DNA of 64,000 nucleotides from Pterois miles (Eukaryota; Chordata; Actinopteri; Perciformes; Scorpaenidae), in the NCBI GenBank assembly GCA_947000775.1, contig CAMQGK010000650.1:942001-1006000 (forward strand), read 5' to 3'. The position numbers were made by a program, and so were the translations under genes. The notes under the pieces are model-generated. The model was not told the origin of the DNA. It saw nothing but the letters and a program-made list of their open reading frames with translations, and searched no databases. This document shows, piece by piece, positions 48,851-60,291 of the stretch (its first letter is position 1; each line of letters starts with the position of its first letter).

Positions 48851-50388
48851 AATTGCAGATTTACACTGAGAACCTGGTACAACTAAGACCACATGCTGCA
48901 TGTAATGCCTTTAATAATAATAATATAATAATAATAATAAAAACTTATAACATGTCAACACAGGAATTTGGCAGTGATCTGGCAATGCAATGAGCTTGAC
49001 CAAAAAGTAAAAACTGTTTAGTTATTTGCAGAAATGATTGTTTAGATAATCTACTGATCTGCAGCCTACATTTCTGGTAAACTCATACTTTCCATTTCAT
49101 TCACACAGGGAGGAGATGGGCACATTTCTTGGACAACACACCCACACTTTTTGGTACTGTGCTCCCAAAACAGCAAGTGTGATGGCTGTGGGGAGAGCCG
49201 TGTGGAACAGGTTTCATCTGCTGGCTGAGTCATTATGAACCCGTCTATGCATCAGAGAGGACAGTGTCAGAGGGACACTGAGGGAGAGAGAGACCTACTT
49301 AAATAGCGTGTACCTATGTATGGAAAATCAAAAAGTGTTGCATGTGCATGTGGCAGGGGTGATGTGAAACTGCAGAGAGGATAATACAACAAGAAATTGA
49401 GAGAGAGAGAAAGAAAGAAAGGGAGAAGAAGAAATGCAGACAGAGAGAGGAAGAGAGAATCAGAGAAAGCGAGAAATAGATTTCCCAATATAAAGACAGG
49501 GGAGTCCCCCATGCTCAGCTACAGTGGGGCTTATTCATCCCACCTCCACACGGGCCAACAGGCTTTATCTCGCATCATGAGTGGGCTTCTTTCAAAGCTG
49601 TGTGTCTATCACTGGCGCTGTTTAGCGTTGCCTTCCCTAAACAGGCACACAATGCTTCAAAATGGCATGGGGAATCCCCCCTGCAGCTCTCTGCCAGTAT
49701 CTGTGATCCGCTCCAGCTGCATTAAGCTTCATAAACATGTTATAGGCATTTGTGAGCAATTTATAGAGATTTAATGCACACTGTACAATTCCAGGAACAC
49801 TCCTACTGACTAAAATAATAAATACATGGTGGACCCCCTTACAGTTATTATTGGTACACTGTCAGAAAAAAGGTACAGTCCCAGCAACACTTGGATGCCG
49901 CTCTACGCCTTTTATTCGGGAGAAAGTTGTGGTCTCAAGTTTCAATTAAGATGCTTAAATCGGTCTATGAGTGTGATCTTGATAATAAATGAAGCAGACT
50001 TTGAGGTAATCAGATGAGATCACATTAAATAAACAATAGAGGTTCAGTGACCCCTGTGTGCAATATTGGTAACTGCACAGAAAGGGATATGAAAACAACA
50101 GATTAATAATATTAATGGGTCTGATTAAGGTCAAGGATTTATCGCAAACTACTCATGGTTTTTATCTGTTCAAAATGTACCTCAAAGGGAGATTTGTCAA
50201 GTATTTAATACTCTTATCAACATGGGAGTGAGCAAATCTGCTGCTTTATGCAAATTTATGTACCTGTATATATTCATATAACACACAAAATAGCAAATAT
50301 TGTCTAGAAACCCTCACAGGTACTGCATTTAGCATAAAAAATATACTCAAATCATAACATGGCAACTGTCAGTGTCAGTGTGCTGACT
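48851..50388. other. Intergenic DNA with a GA-rich tract
   Basis: A purine-rich GA/GAAA tract occupies about 49,398-49,475. The following stretch, 49,500-49,790, is higher in complexity and richer in GC than its surroundings, with no coding frame I can support. It could be a conserved regulatory element, but nothing in this single sequence proves it. Confidence 0.4.
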
Positions 50389-50389
50389 T

Positions 50390-50790
50390 AAACTATGACT
50401 TGCCCCAAACTGATTGTGATTATCATAAAGTGGACATGTCCGTAAAGGGGAGACTGGTGGGGACCCAGAGAAGCCATTTACATTCACATATCTGGAGGTC
50501 AGAGGTCAAGGGACCCCTTTGAAAATGGCAATGACAGTGACCATGACTCCCCAAAATTTATTATGTTTGGAGCTTTATTCAACCTCCTTCATGACAAGCT
50601 AGTACAACATGGTTGGTACCAGAGGATTCCTTATGTTTTCTACGTTCATATGATGCCAGTATCGTCACTCTAGCTTTAAAAAAGCCTGTTAAATCCTTAA
50701 AATTGCAAGTTGCGTTAATGCGTTAAAGAAATTAGTGGCGTTAAATTGAATTTGCATTACTGTGTTATCGTGTTAACTTTGACAGAACTA
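50390..50790 (+). repeat. Common teleost interspersed repeat, near complete
   Basis: Recognisable landmarks in order are CTTGCCCCAAACTG, GTGATTATCATAAAGTGG, CATATCTGGAGGTCAGAGGT followed by CAAGGGACCCCTTTGAAAAT, ATGATGCCAGTATCGTCACT, and the ending TTGCGTTAATGCGTTAAAGA, then GTGTTAACTTTGACAG. I know this series as a frequent repeat in fish genomes. It has no coding capacity. Its class (possibly a non-autonomous DNA element) is uncertain. Confidence 0.7.
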
Positions 50791-51745
50791 ATGATTGATT
50801 TTAAAAACAAAATACTACATTTCTTACACATAATACACTAAATACCACATGGATGGTTTTATGCATATATTATATGGTATGTACTTGCTTTATGCTCTTT
50901 TCATTCAGACTGATGATACGTATCCTCTGCCAGCCTAAATATCTAAGCGTTCTCATCAGTTTTCCAGATCAACATTTTCAAAGTACACAGGCCAAATAAT
51001 TGCAAAGTTAAAGCTTTTTTTTTTTTTAATCTGGTATGAACAGATTTCTTTTAATGAAGGTGAAGGGTAATATATGACCATAATTGACTCACAATACTCA
51101 GTAAGTAAAAATAACACAAATCTAATTTACATCTAATTTCAGTATAAAATTCCTGGTGGTATCGTGACTTCAAATCTTAATAAATTTACTCATGCGCACC
51201 TGTGTTGGATATTGGATATAAAGGCTGACATTGCAGTAGGCTCCCATAGCTCTGGACCTTCAGACTAGCCTGACTCACCAATACTGGCATAAAGCATTGA
51301 AAAAATGAATACTGGGGCTGTTTTTTCGGTTGTTTTTGTGAGTACTTTCACACAGAATGCAAATATTACACTGCAAAAAAGGGGCATAATTTTCTTGCAG
51401 AACAAGGTAAATTTTTTCTGAGCTTTTGCACTGAGAATAAAGCTTTATTACTCTTTAATCCTCCTTCATAAACTCAACCTTGACAACGACAGGCAGACCA
51501 GATCCACTCCTTCTGTTCTTACCTTTCACAATAAAAGCCCTAACTATATATAATGTGTCTAACAGAGGCAAATTCACTGAGAGCATTTTGCTAAAAGGAA
51601 ACTACAACAGGTTACAGTAGTTTAGGCTGTATAAAAATTTACAGCAGACAGACGGTTAGATGTTTCTCTGGGTCATAGGATCCCAGCCTCTGCCTGCACA
51701 ACTTTTACTGAAATTATTTTGTATGTTATCACTGTGGCAATATTA
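50791..51745. other. Intergenic DNA, nothing recognised
   Basis: AT-rich DNA with a T12 tract near 51,016. No exon or element was identified. Confidence 0.4.
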
Positions 51746-51749
51746 GACG

Positions 51750-52060
51750 CTACAGGTAAGTGCTCCAGAATTCAGGTGATGTAGTATCAAGAGCGAGAAT
51801 GCAGGAAGGACGACGGGTGGATGGACGGGTCAAAATAAATAAATAAATAAATATAAAAAAAAAAACACCCAGGAGATCGCCGTTTGTGACCTGTGTGCAA
51901 CCAAAAGTCAACCTTTGACTCATCTATGTTGACAACTTAACTTGCATCTGTAACCTAATTTACGTCACAAAGTCTTTATTTCAACCCAAACCATGACGCT
52001 AAACATAACCAAGCAGTTTTGTTTGAATCCACAACATTAACCACGTTTAAAACTGCGACC
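51750..52060 (+). repeat. Partial third copy of the dispersed module seen at 56.9 and 61.3 kb
   Basis: ATTCAGGTGATGTAGTATCA, AGGACGACGGGTGGATGGAC and GTGACCTGTGTGCAACCAAA parallel the segments at 56,944-57,075 and 61,275-61,415. The next part (CAAACCATGACGCTAAACAT, AACCAAGCAGTTTTG) parallels 60,716-60,775. An AAAT microsatellite (about 51,834-51,855) interrupts the copy. Confidence 0.65.
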
Positions 52061-53038
52061 GCACATCTGTATGTGACAAGCTGGGAACGAGAACGTGGTG
52101 TTAAAAGCGATATACATGATGCACAAAATGTCCTTAAATGTGCCATACTATTTATATGCCTTAACATTATGGGTAGGAATCACCAAAGGGCCCATGACAT
52201 GATATTACCATTATACATACCTACACCACAATGTGATCTTATTGCAATTTAAACATTCTGTAATATGCTGAGTATTGTGATAAGATACATTAAGATTTAT
52301 TACCCATTTTTATCTGCAAATTATGCAGTTTGTCAACATCTGTTTTAGATGAGCTTCATTTTTCGCTCTCATATCTTGAGGTCATAGGTCAAGAGAAAAG
52401 ACCATGCCAGTTTTTCCTTGCAGTTTTTCCTTTTCCTACGCATTCACATCTTTCTTTTGCCAGCCGTCCTTGCATTTGGCAGCTTCTGCTGTGTTACCTA
52501 TAGTCTGGATTATGTGTTTAACTTTTTTGTATCTGTCTAATATTAAAATTTGCTCCAAGTTTGTAAAATGTGCCGCTCTGCTGACAGCTCTGGTCACATG
52601 CTGTAAACACCACCCCTCACATGTGAGTGCGCTCATAGCCAGATTGAGATGCCCGGGGTTGATTTACAGATTTCCAAGACGATACCCGGGGTATGTTGAA
52701 CTCGCTTCGTAGTACAGTTCTCAGAAGTAGTGGAATGCTTGCAGTCAGATCAGTTGTCATATTGAGTTTTTTCACCATTACCTCAGAGACCATAGCACCC
52801 AACCTAACAAAGCACCTTTATCATTCTGTTTGTTTGATATGTTAACGACGGCCTCATAACGCCATACAGTTCCCTCTCTGTCAGGATACCACTGGAGGGG
52901 TTGACTTACTGAGTTTTTGGTTTCTGAACAAGAGGCGTTCGCCTGTTCTTAACTGTCATGACTCACTGTCACAGGTATTACACCTTAACTAGAACTCATT
53001 AAAATGGTGATTATCAGTATTACATGTTCCTCCACCCA

Positions 53039-53040
<2 letters not shown>
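52061..53040. other. Intergenic DNA with a small repeat fragment
   Basis: At about 52,365-52,440, CATATCTTGAGGTCATAGGT and CCATGCCAGTTTTTCCTTG are a fragment of the same repeat family as 50,390-50,790. Otherwise nothing is recognised. Confidence 0.5.

Positions 53041-53042
<2 letters not shown>

Positions 53043-53095
<53 letters not shown>
53043..53095. repeat. (CA)n microsatellite
   Basis: An essentially uninterrupted CA dinucleotide run of about 53 bp, preceded by CCCACACC-type flanks. Confidence 0.95.
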
Positions 53096-53097
<2 letters not shown>

Positions 53098-53786
53098 ATC
53101 ATGTCAAACCTGAACAGATGCTCACACCGTCACCTATCACATTTCACAAGGCTTTATTTCAATTAGTTGTGTCTCAGACTGTTATGATAGGCTCACACCT
53201 ACATACACAGGTGATTTCACCGGCTGATTAGAGCTGACTCAGTGAACATGAACACAGAGTGACTGACATGTTCCTCACCTGTCCTGTTCACTTACGACAG
53301 GGAGGACTTTTTATTCATCGACTGATAATCCTCAAACAGCGTATAAAATCAAAGCCACAGCTGACCCATGAAACTAGTAAATGTTATGTGACGATTACAT
53401 TCAGCTAATGTTCATGATATTATTCTGTAGGGCTGATGTTTGTTCACAGTTTTTAAACACAGTTCTTTAAATAGGATAATATGCTACATTCACAGCTATA
53501 ATGCCACGACAAACCCACACTCACCACCACCACACACACGGTCTGTTGGAAGCTCACTGAAGTTACGCTAAAGCAGACATGAAGCCGGCGGCAAAGCTAG
53601 TAGCTGGCAGCTGGCAAGTTTGTCAGACAGTCGCTATTGTTAATCTGGGCAGACATACAGCTGACAAGCTGCTAAACTAAACTAAACTAAATGTGTGGTG
53701 GAGACTTTTACTGGGAAAGTGGCTGCATATCGGTGACACTACACACAGCATCGTGACTGCTAACGCTCCCAGACAGTGAGCTGGGG
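53096..53786. other. Intergenic DNA, nothing recognised
   Basis: No gene supported. Contains short direct repeats such as AACTAAACTAAACTAAA near 53,674. Confidence 0.4.
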
Positions 53787-53896
53787 ACAGTGAACGTAGC
53801 ACCATAGCTGCTACAGTAACTCTCCTGATGGTGAACTGGAGACAGTGAACGCAGCACTGTGGCTGCTACAGTAACTCTCCTGATGGTGAACTGTTG
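53787..53896. repeat. 55-bp tandem duplication
   Basis: The unit starting ACAGTGAACGTAGCACCATA at 53,787 is followed at 53,842 by a second copy starting ACAGTGAACGCAGCACTGTG. Both end CTCCTGATGGTGAACTG. Differences are few, so the duplication is fairly recent. An AGACAGTGAGCTGGGG stretch before it looks like a third, degraded unit. Confidence 0.85.
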
Positions 53897-54759
53897 ACTC
53901 AGTTGTCTGTTGTGCTCATATACTGCAGCTGGCGCAAAGCTGCATACGAGGCACAAATCTTGTCAATTAACGGTTAATAATCAGTTAACAAGGGTCGGTT
54001 ATTGGTTAAGAACATTTTTCAAAATTAAAATCCCTACACTACATGATATGTCATTGCCAAAAGAATTCACAAAACTGAAATTAATGCAATATTTGTAGAA
54101 AATTTGCAAAAAACATGAGATTAGGAGTGCAGAGACAGAGAGAAGAACAGAGGAGGAAGCGATGCAATTTATGAGATAAAGAAACCCTCATCATTACTCA
54201 TCCATCAAAGATCAAAATAATTCTCAAGTCAATAATAAAGTTTTTTTTTTACCATCACTCAAATATTATCAACAACAATTTATCCATTAACTTTGGTTAA
54301 CTTTGTGGTGGGAGTTGAGAGGGGCAGAACTATAGTCCAACAGATCAATGAGCTCTGATCTAACGTTCAGTCTGTAGCGTATAAACTGATCATGTGGTAG
54401 ATGACAGTGGTGTGACAGTGTTTTACTGCCTCGTAGCAAAGAAGACATACCGGCTGGTCTCCATTAACCACTAACATGGATTCTCTTTCTGTCTCTCAGT
54501 AAATTTCCTTCCCTCTGCATCAACTTTTCTTTTCTTGGACGTTTTGGTACTATTCATATTTTTTTACGACCCCATCACTCTGCTAGAGTGCTGCTGCTGG
54601 AAACCGGTGATATTGAGACGCTTCAGTGCGCATGTAACAAAATCAAGATGCATTGTGGGACATGTAGTTTAAGGACACTGTACTTCTGTAAAACCGAATA
54701 GAATTGTATGATAAGTATAATATCTTATTTGCAAGCCCTCGTGGACAACATAAAATGAA
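53897..54759. other. Intergenic DNA, possible MITE debris
   Basis: Near 53,968-54,010, GGTTAATAATCAGTTAACAA and GGTCGGTTATTGGTTAAG resemble the GGTTAATCGGTTA-type interior of a fish DNA-element family, but no ends can be defined. Confidence 0.35.
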
Positions 54760-54806
54760 GTGGTAGGCCGTATTTGGCCTGCAGGCCTTGAGTTTGATAC
54801 ATGTGA
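54760..54806. mobile_element. One end of a hAT-like element
   Basis: GGCCGTATTTGGCCTGCAGG followed by CCTTGAGTTTGATACATGTG is a terminal sequence common to a fish hAT family (consensus close to GGCCCGCGGGCCTTGAGTTTGACA). The opposite end was not found within the window. Confidence 0.5.
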
Positions 54807-55600
54807 TATAAAATCTAATAAAATTCACAGGAGACTTCTCTATAATTAAAAATATGCCATGAATAATACATGATTCTGGATACAGTCACACTTGTGATGT
54901 GGAGCACCATATGAGCGAGTACGTAATCAACATGAATGACACTCGACCCACACTTACCCTAATACCACCGTGGAGAGGTAATCAGAACAAAATATATCCC
55001 ACAGTTCATCACAGTCTGCTGTAACACATCAGTCTATTGCTGCCAGTAATTGTGGACTAACACTTATCAACACCTCTGACGTTACGATAACCCGTGAAAC
55101 ATTCACCACAAAAATGCAATAATTATAACATCAGCAGGGTTACGAAATACAAGACACTTGTATTGTGGTAGTTGTGAATGAGGAACTACTAGTGTTATCT
55201 TAAGATATTTACTGACAACACTGTGTTTTAAATTTTATAAATATAAGTAATATAAGTGTTTGTTTCTCGGCCTACCTATCTCTGCAGTATCAACAATTAA
55301 AACAACATTAAATCCCCTTTATATGCCAGGCTGACCTTCATGTTTCTTCATTTTCAGATAGAAGTAGCTGCAAGGCTTTGAAAAGGTAACACTCAGCCTT
55401 GTGAAGGGCTCGTTGTATGGCTGGAATATTATCTCAAAAAAGTACAAAATGCAAGTAAAGGAAATTTCCCTGTTTGTTGACCAATAGGCTTGCACATTGA
55501 AGGAGAATCAGCCTTTCATATTCCCGATTAGTGTAACGCAATATAAGTGTGCAAGCTACTGCTGAGTGCTGACAGTGACCCTGATGAAGACTGAATAAGT
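54807..55600. other. Intergenic DNA, nothing recognised
   Basis: AT-rich with no supportable gene. Around 55,545-55,670 (TGAGTGCTGACAGTGACCC, GATGAAGACTGAATAAGTCC) the sequence looks repeat-like but is unplaced. Confidence 0.35.
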
Positions 55601-55669
55601 CCAATACACCTGAAGGATCCAAAAAGCACCTGTGTGTGACTACCACAAACACCCAGCAGTGCTTCCACT

Positions 55670-57650
55670 CCACTGTCTACATACTGTATTAATATTTGAT
55701 GCTCATCATCTTAACAACAGCTCTGGATGTTTTGAATTGTTTTTAATTTGTGGCCTTACAAACTCAGAGTAGAAAACGGTGACACGAGCACTTCGAGTTA
55801 ACAAAGATTAGGGGTGGGAAATTATTTTTCCACATGAGAAACCCAGATTGTTGCCAGGGGCCAAACAAATACTGTCACAAGTAACCTCTATTTTATCGCT
55901 ATAGAAAACATAGTGGTCACTTATTTTTCAGCATTTATTATACTGAACATCACTCCAAACAGCATATTATTAAGAAAATTAAATTATATGCAGGAGTCTT
56001 TGAACCGTACAGGACTGACTGTTTTGGGCAGTAATGTTTCCATTAAAAAAAAACAAAAACATTTAACTTAACATTAGTGGTTCATCAGAGACCTCCCTGG
56101 CCGGACAGAAGCATCACGAGGGCCGTGTAATACCCAGGTCTGACATAGATGAAACTCTAATGCCATCTAGTGGCATAAAGATAAACTGCATGGGAAACGT
56201 TTGAATTGATGCATATGACATAAATATTTTCACACTTTCCATGTAAAACCATTTAAAATAGTATTGAGTATTCCTATTTTGTACCTAATTTATTATTTCT
56301 TAAATTTATTATTATTATTAAACTAAACCTGCACTTTTAAATCACAGCTGTTTGCTGCTGCTTTATATTAAATAATTTCTTACAGTGCACAGTATCTTTT
56401 AGTACTGTATTTTAAACCTGTATTATTCTATTTAGCTTGTTTATATTTTCTAGTCTCTTGGATTTTTAATTCTATTTAAATGCCCTTTTATATTGGGTTT
56501 CTTTTGCACTTTGTTTTGATGCTTTTGATATTTTATGTAAAGCACTTTCAGTTGCCTTGTTGCTGCAATGTGCTATATAATTAAACTCGACTTGCCGTAA
56601 TTTGCACATGGTTACAGCTGCTTGTTGGCTATGCTGCAGTGTTTGTAAGTAGGTCCCACCTGGACATGAAGTTGGGTGACCGCCTGTAGTTTCCAGCTCT
56701 GCCCACTTCAGGTTGGAGTTGTATTACCATCAGCCACGGTATCTTTTACCAGTGATTTGCTGGCTGCATTTCACAAAAAACACACACAGAAAAACCCTTA
56801 AATCGATCTGAACTGAACAGATCGTGAACAGAGAAAGTTCTATTAAGATATTAATGTCATTTAGCACCAGCTGAGAAGCTGACTAAACACTTGACATTTA
56901 TAAGCAGGATTTAGTTAACGTGGCAGTCCTTAAGATTTCAGTCATTCAGGTGACATAGTATAAAGAGCGAGACAGTCCACGTAGGAAGGAGGACGGGTGG
57001 ATGGACAGTTCAAACAAATACAAGACTTTCACCGAGGAAGACGCTGTTCGTGTCCCGTGAGAAACCAGCTGACTTATTAATGTTGATTACAAAACATATG
57101 TACTGTAGAACTCCACCGTTTGGCCACTATGAAAATTTTCGCCAAAGCCAAGCGCTCCTCCTGGAGGCCTCTGCTACCAGCACAAACATCTCATTATGAA
57201 AGCTGAGACTCCACAGATTCCAGCAGTTATAGTCTTATCACACTACAACCAAAACGCACTGAAGAAAAAAACAGACTTCGCTTTAAGCAGCCATAACCAT
57301 AATTTAAGTCTTACCTTTGCTGTTTTGTTGGTCACAAGTTGTGTTCGAGGGCATATCAACGCTGCTAATGGCTACTCCAGTGTTGTGTTGATTCAAGCCG
57401 TCTATTTTCATTTGCATGGCACACAGCCTTCCTCCAGCTAGACAGGATTGTAAACAACAAGTGGGAGAATAAAACATAGTTTATTAATATTTGAAGCTCT
57501 TCACAGTCTAAGTGCAAACCTGTGGCCCTCACAAACTCAAGTGGGTAGAGAAGGGGGACAGGAGCACCAGGGGAGTAATTAACATATGGTAGATGATATG
57601 TTGGCGCCCTCTGGTGGCATAACTATAAACTGTATGAGAAATGTTTTGAT
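55670..57650 (+). repeat. Modular repeat region, first copies
   Basis: Three modules are seen. Module X is an AATATTTGA(T/A)GCTC...ACAAACTCA segment leading to ATGCCATCTAGTGGCATAAA at about 56,160 and again at 57,485-57,640 (GGCGCCCTCTGGTGGCATAA). Module Y is 56,605-57,075. Module Z is 57,185-57,450, with CATTATGAAAGCTGAGACTC and CCTTCCTCCAGCTAGACAGG. X and Z have further copies at 58.8-59.3 kb, and Y has a copy at 60.9-61.4 kb. No protein frame is preserved between copies. Confidence 0.75.
55809..56146. mobile_element. Short non-autonomous hAT-like element
   Basis: The left end GGGGTGGGAAATTATTTTTCC and right end GGGCCGTGTAATACCCAGGTC TGA show weak inverted similarity of the hAT kind (compare the ends at 42,010 and 43,085). 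The interior of about 340 bp is non-coding. It interrupts the module described at 55.67-56.22 kb. Confidence 0.45.
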
Positions 57651-57844
57651 CTTAACATTTATTGGGAGGATTTTGTTAAGTGACAATATTTAAGATTTCA
57701 GTCTTGGTTGATTTAGATTTTCTATTGAAGTAAATGAAAAATTGTGCTCAGAGTTTAGCAGTCTGGAGTCTTTCTGATGATATATGAGCTTAGAAATAAA
57801 GGAGAAAACTTCAGTTTATATGTGCTTGAGCTTCAGGTTTTCAG

Positions 57845-57848
<4 letters not shown>

Positions 57849-57920
<72 letters not shown>
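57849..57920. repeat. (TA)36 microsatellite
   Basis: An uninterrupted TA run of 72 bp, capable of cruciform extrusion. Confidence 0.97.
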
Positions 57921-57923
<3 letters not shown>

Positions 57924-58800
57924 ATAAGAACTGTAATATAGCTTTTTTGGGTCAAAACAGACACCATTTCATAACACAGCAAATATACAGTATAAATATT
58001 GCAGTACCACTTTCACCAGTGGACTAAATCACCATTGTGTTCCTTCAGATAGCTATAGATAGTGACTGAGGAGACATTTATTTAAATGAAAATCTTTGGA
58101 AAATGTGCCAAATGTGTGTGTTTCTGCATTACAGTTTGTACACGTGTGACAGCCAGAGATGGGATCTGACTTTAAAAGAGGCAGAAGTTTAAAACTGTCC
58201 TGTCCAAACCAGATTGGTCCAAATATCTAACAAAATACAAAACAAGGACTTCATGGCTTTGTGGTTAAAACTGAGATTTAAATGACTCGTGGTGTGACAG
58301 AGTTTAACGTGTTTTTAAGTTCATGACAAAAGTAACGTTATCGTTAGGAGACAGCACTGAAATAAAATGGCGCCGCATCCAAACACCAGATAACAGGTAA
58401 AACATTTCGCAGCGTATTCTCACCTAAACCGAAAAGCTCGTTTTTACCTGAACGAAACACGATTCCAACACCAAGCAACTCAGTGAGCACCCAGCAGAGG
58501 CCTGCTAACGGTGTGGTGCTAGCGACTGTGCTAATTCGTGGAACAGGTGTTTGAGGGAGTACTGTTTCCCGTCGGTAGGTGTTTCCCCTAACCCACACCG
58601 GAACCAACCCTTTTTTAAAGTAAACTTTATCAACACATAACATACAAACAATATGGCATAACCATAGGAACAGGTGCAACATAAGGAAACATACCAGATG
58701 AACGGAACCAACCCTTATCCGTAACGCTAAATACCGTTGGGAAGCGAAGAGGAGGGGACACTATTGGACGGGGTAACCGGCTGCAACACAACACCGGCAC
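57921..58800. other. Intergenic DNA, nothing firmly recognised
   Basis: It becomes GC-richer near 58,330-58,560, including ATGGCGCCGCATCC at 58,368, but the frame closes after a few codons. No gene is called. Confidence 0.35.
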
Positions 58801-59280
58801 AAACGATACGTCATTCTGAAAGCGGAGATTCAACAGATTTCAACGGTTTTACGAGCAAAACGCAGCCTACGAAGAGAAAAAAAAACTTAACCTAACTTTA
58901 TAGAGTCATAACAATAATTTATGAGTCTTACGTGTTGTTGTTTGGTCTAAAGTTGTGTTCGCGGGCTGCTCCTATATGTCTTCTATGTCTTCTTCTTCTT
59001 CCTCTTCTTCGATCGTCATGGAGGAGGTTTTGCACACGGCCTTCCTCCAGCTGGACAGGATAGAGAACAACAATGAAATATATTGTATTAATATTTGAGG
59101 CTATTTGTGTTAATAATAGCTCTGAATGCGACCTGGGTTTGAAATCGGCTTTAACATAACAGTCGAAATGCAAACTCAGGGCCATTTTAAACTCAAGTGG
59201 GGTCACAGCAGGTGTATATTAGCACAGATGGCACGTTGGCGCCCTCTGGTGTCGTAAAGATAAACTGTATGTTCATGCAC
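58800..59280 (+). repeat. Second copy of modules Z and X
   Basis: CATTCTGAAAGCGGAGATTC (58,811), CATAACAATAATTTATGAGT (58,907), GGCCTTCCTCCAGCTGGACA (59,038), AATATTTGAGGCT (59,089) and GGCGCCCTCTGGTGTCGTAA (59,238) parallel 57,194-57,640 in the same order, about 1.6 kb away. An insertion of CTTCTTCTTCTTCCTC-type triplets (about 58,988-59,010) is unique to this copy. Confidence 0.75.
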
Positions 59281-59299
59281 GTTTGGCTTTAAATAAACA

Positions 59300-59560
59300 G
59301 GTCAGGTTAACGAAAGGTTCACCGGTGCAGAGAATTTGTGAGTTAGATTTAATTTGGATAATAACGCATGTACATTTTGCCAAGAAGATATTGAATCTCA
59401 ACATCTCTTTACTATTGTCAGAACTTTTTGGGACAGAGCGCATGAATGGATACTGTCAAATAATTTAATACCTGTTTTTAAATATTATTATATTATTAAG
59501 TTTGGTGTTTTTGAAAAAAACAAGATGTGTAATTTCTATGTAATAATATTTTGATTGTGG
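59300..59560 (+). mobile_element. L1-type LINE ORF2 C-terminal fragment
   Basis: In one frame at 59,354-59,554 the sequence encodes NNACTFCQEDIESQHLFTIV and RTFWDRAHEWI, the Cys-x2-Cys...HLF...FW signature of the Cys/His tail in fish L1 ORF2 proteins, followed by a YYIIKFGVF segment. Several residues including the usual second Cys pair region are deleted. It is short, decayed and unconnected to a poly(A). Confidence 0.65.
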
Positions 59561-60290
59561 TTCAGTATTTAATGTGGGGAAATACTTCAGTTCTGGAACC
59601 CAGGTTTCAGGGGCTTTAACTGAAACCGATGAACTAACCCAGGACTAAAAAACAGTCCCCTAAGTACACAATAGCATCTAGACAGGGGTGTCCACATACT
59701 TTTTCCACTACCACTACCACAGTGTAACAGGAGCCTGTGTCACATTTTACCCCATCACTCTTTCCAAGTCAAGATAATCCCCACATGCCCAGATTTTGTT
59801 GTAATTTTTTCTGTTCTCAGCAAAATCTACAGTCCTCGTTCTCCAAAGAAAAGTTTGCCTGAACACAGAAAAACATCAGTAGTCAGTACTGTCAGACAGA
59901 CAGACTTGAAAGATGTAAACCTACTCTTTAGTTCAGTGTTTAAATACATGTTCATGCTTGTAATAAAAATGAGCATTTCTAACGTGAATCATGTCCCAGA
60001 TTTCTTCTGTGATCAACTTCTGCACAAATGTCACAAGCTCTGGATTGAGTGACGGTGGCGAGCAAATTAAATCAGTTGCCTCTCATATTTTAACTTTAGC
60101 TTTAAACTTCAACAGAAAACAATCTGCCTTGTAACGGTTGCTCTCACTTTTTAACATGATGGTCTGTTATCTCAAAGTGCTGCCGTTTATAAAACATAAA
60201 GTAAACACATTACAGATGGAGGGAAAGAAAATGATGAAGTGACAAACCGAAATGTGTGTAATGAGTGTTACATGGAACATTTCATGCACG
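59561..60290. other. Intergenic DNA, nothing recognised
   Basis: TTCAGGGGCTTTAACTGAAACC and ACAGGGGTGTCCACATACTT near 59,600-59,700 look like the end of an interspersed repeat, but it is unplaced. No gene is visible. Confidence 0.35.
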
Positions 60291-60291
60291 T

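Noticed and set aside
49267..49512. Leu/Ser/Phe-rich frame near 49.4 kb
   Set aside because: It is the translation of the GA-rich tract.
58368..58711. ATGGCGCCGC-type start and minus-strand frames near 58.5 kb as a gene
   Set aside because: The plus-strand frame stops after a few codons, and the minus-strand frames have no domains and overlap one another.
58928..59206. A 92-codon minus-strand frame with Arg/His-rich stretch
   Set aside because: It reads through a CTTCTT triplet repeat in duplicated module Z; the other copy has no matching frame.
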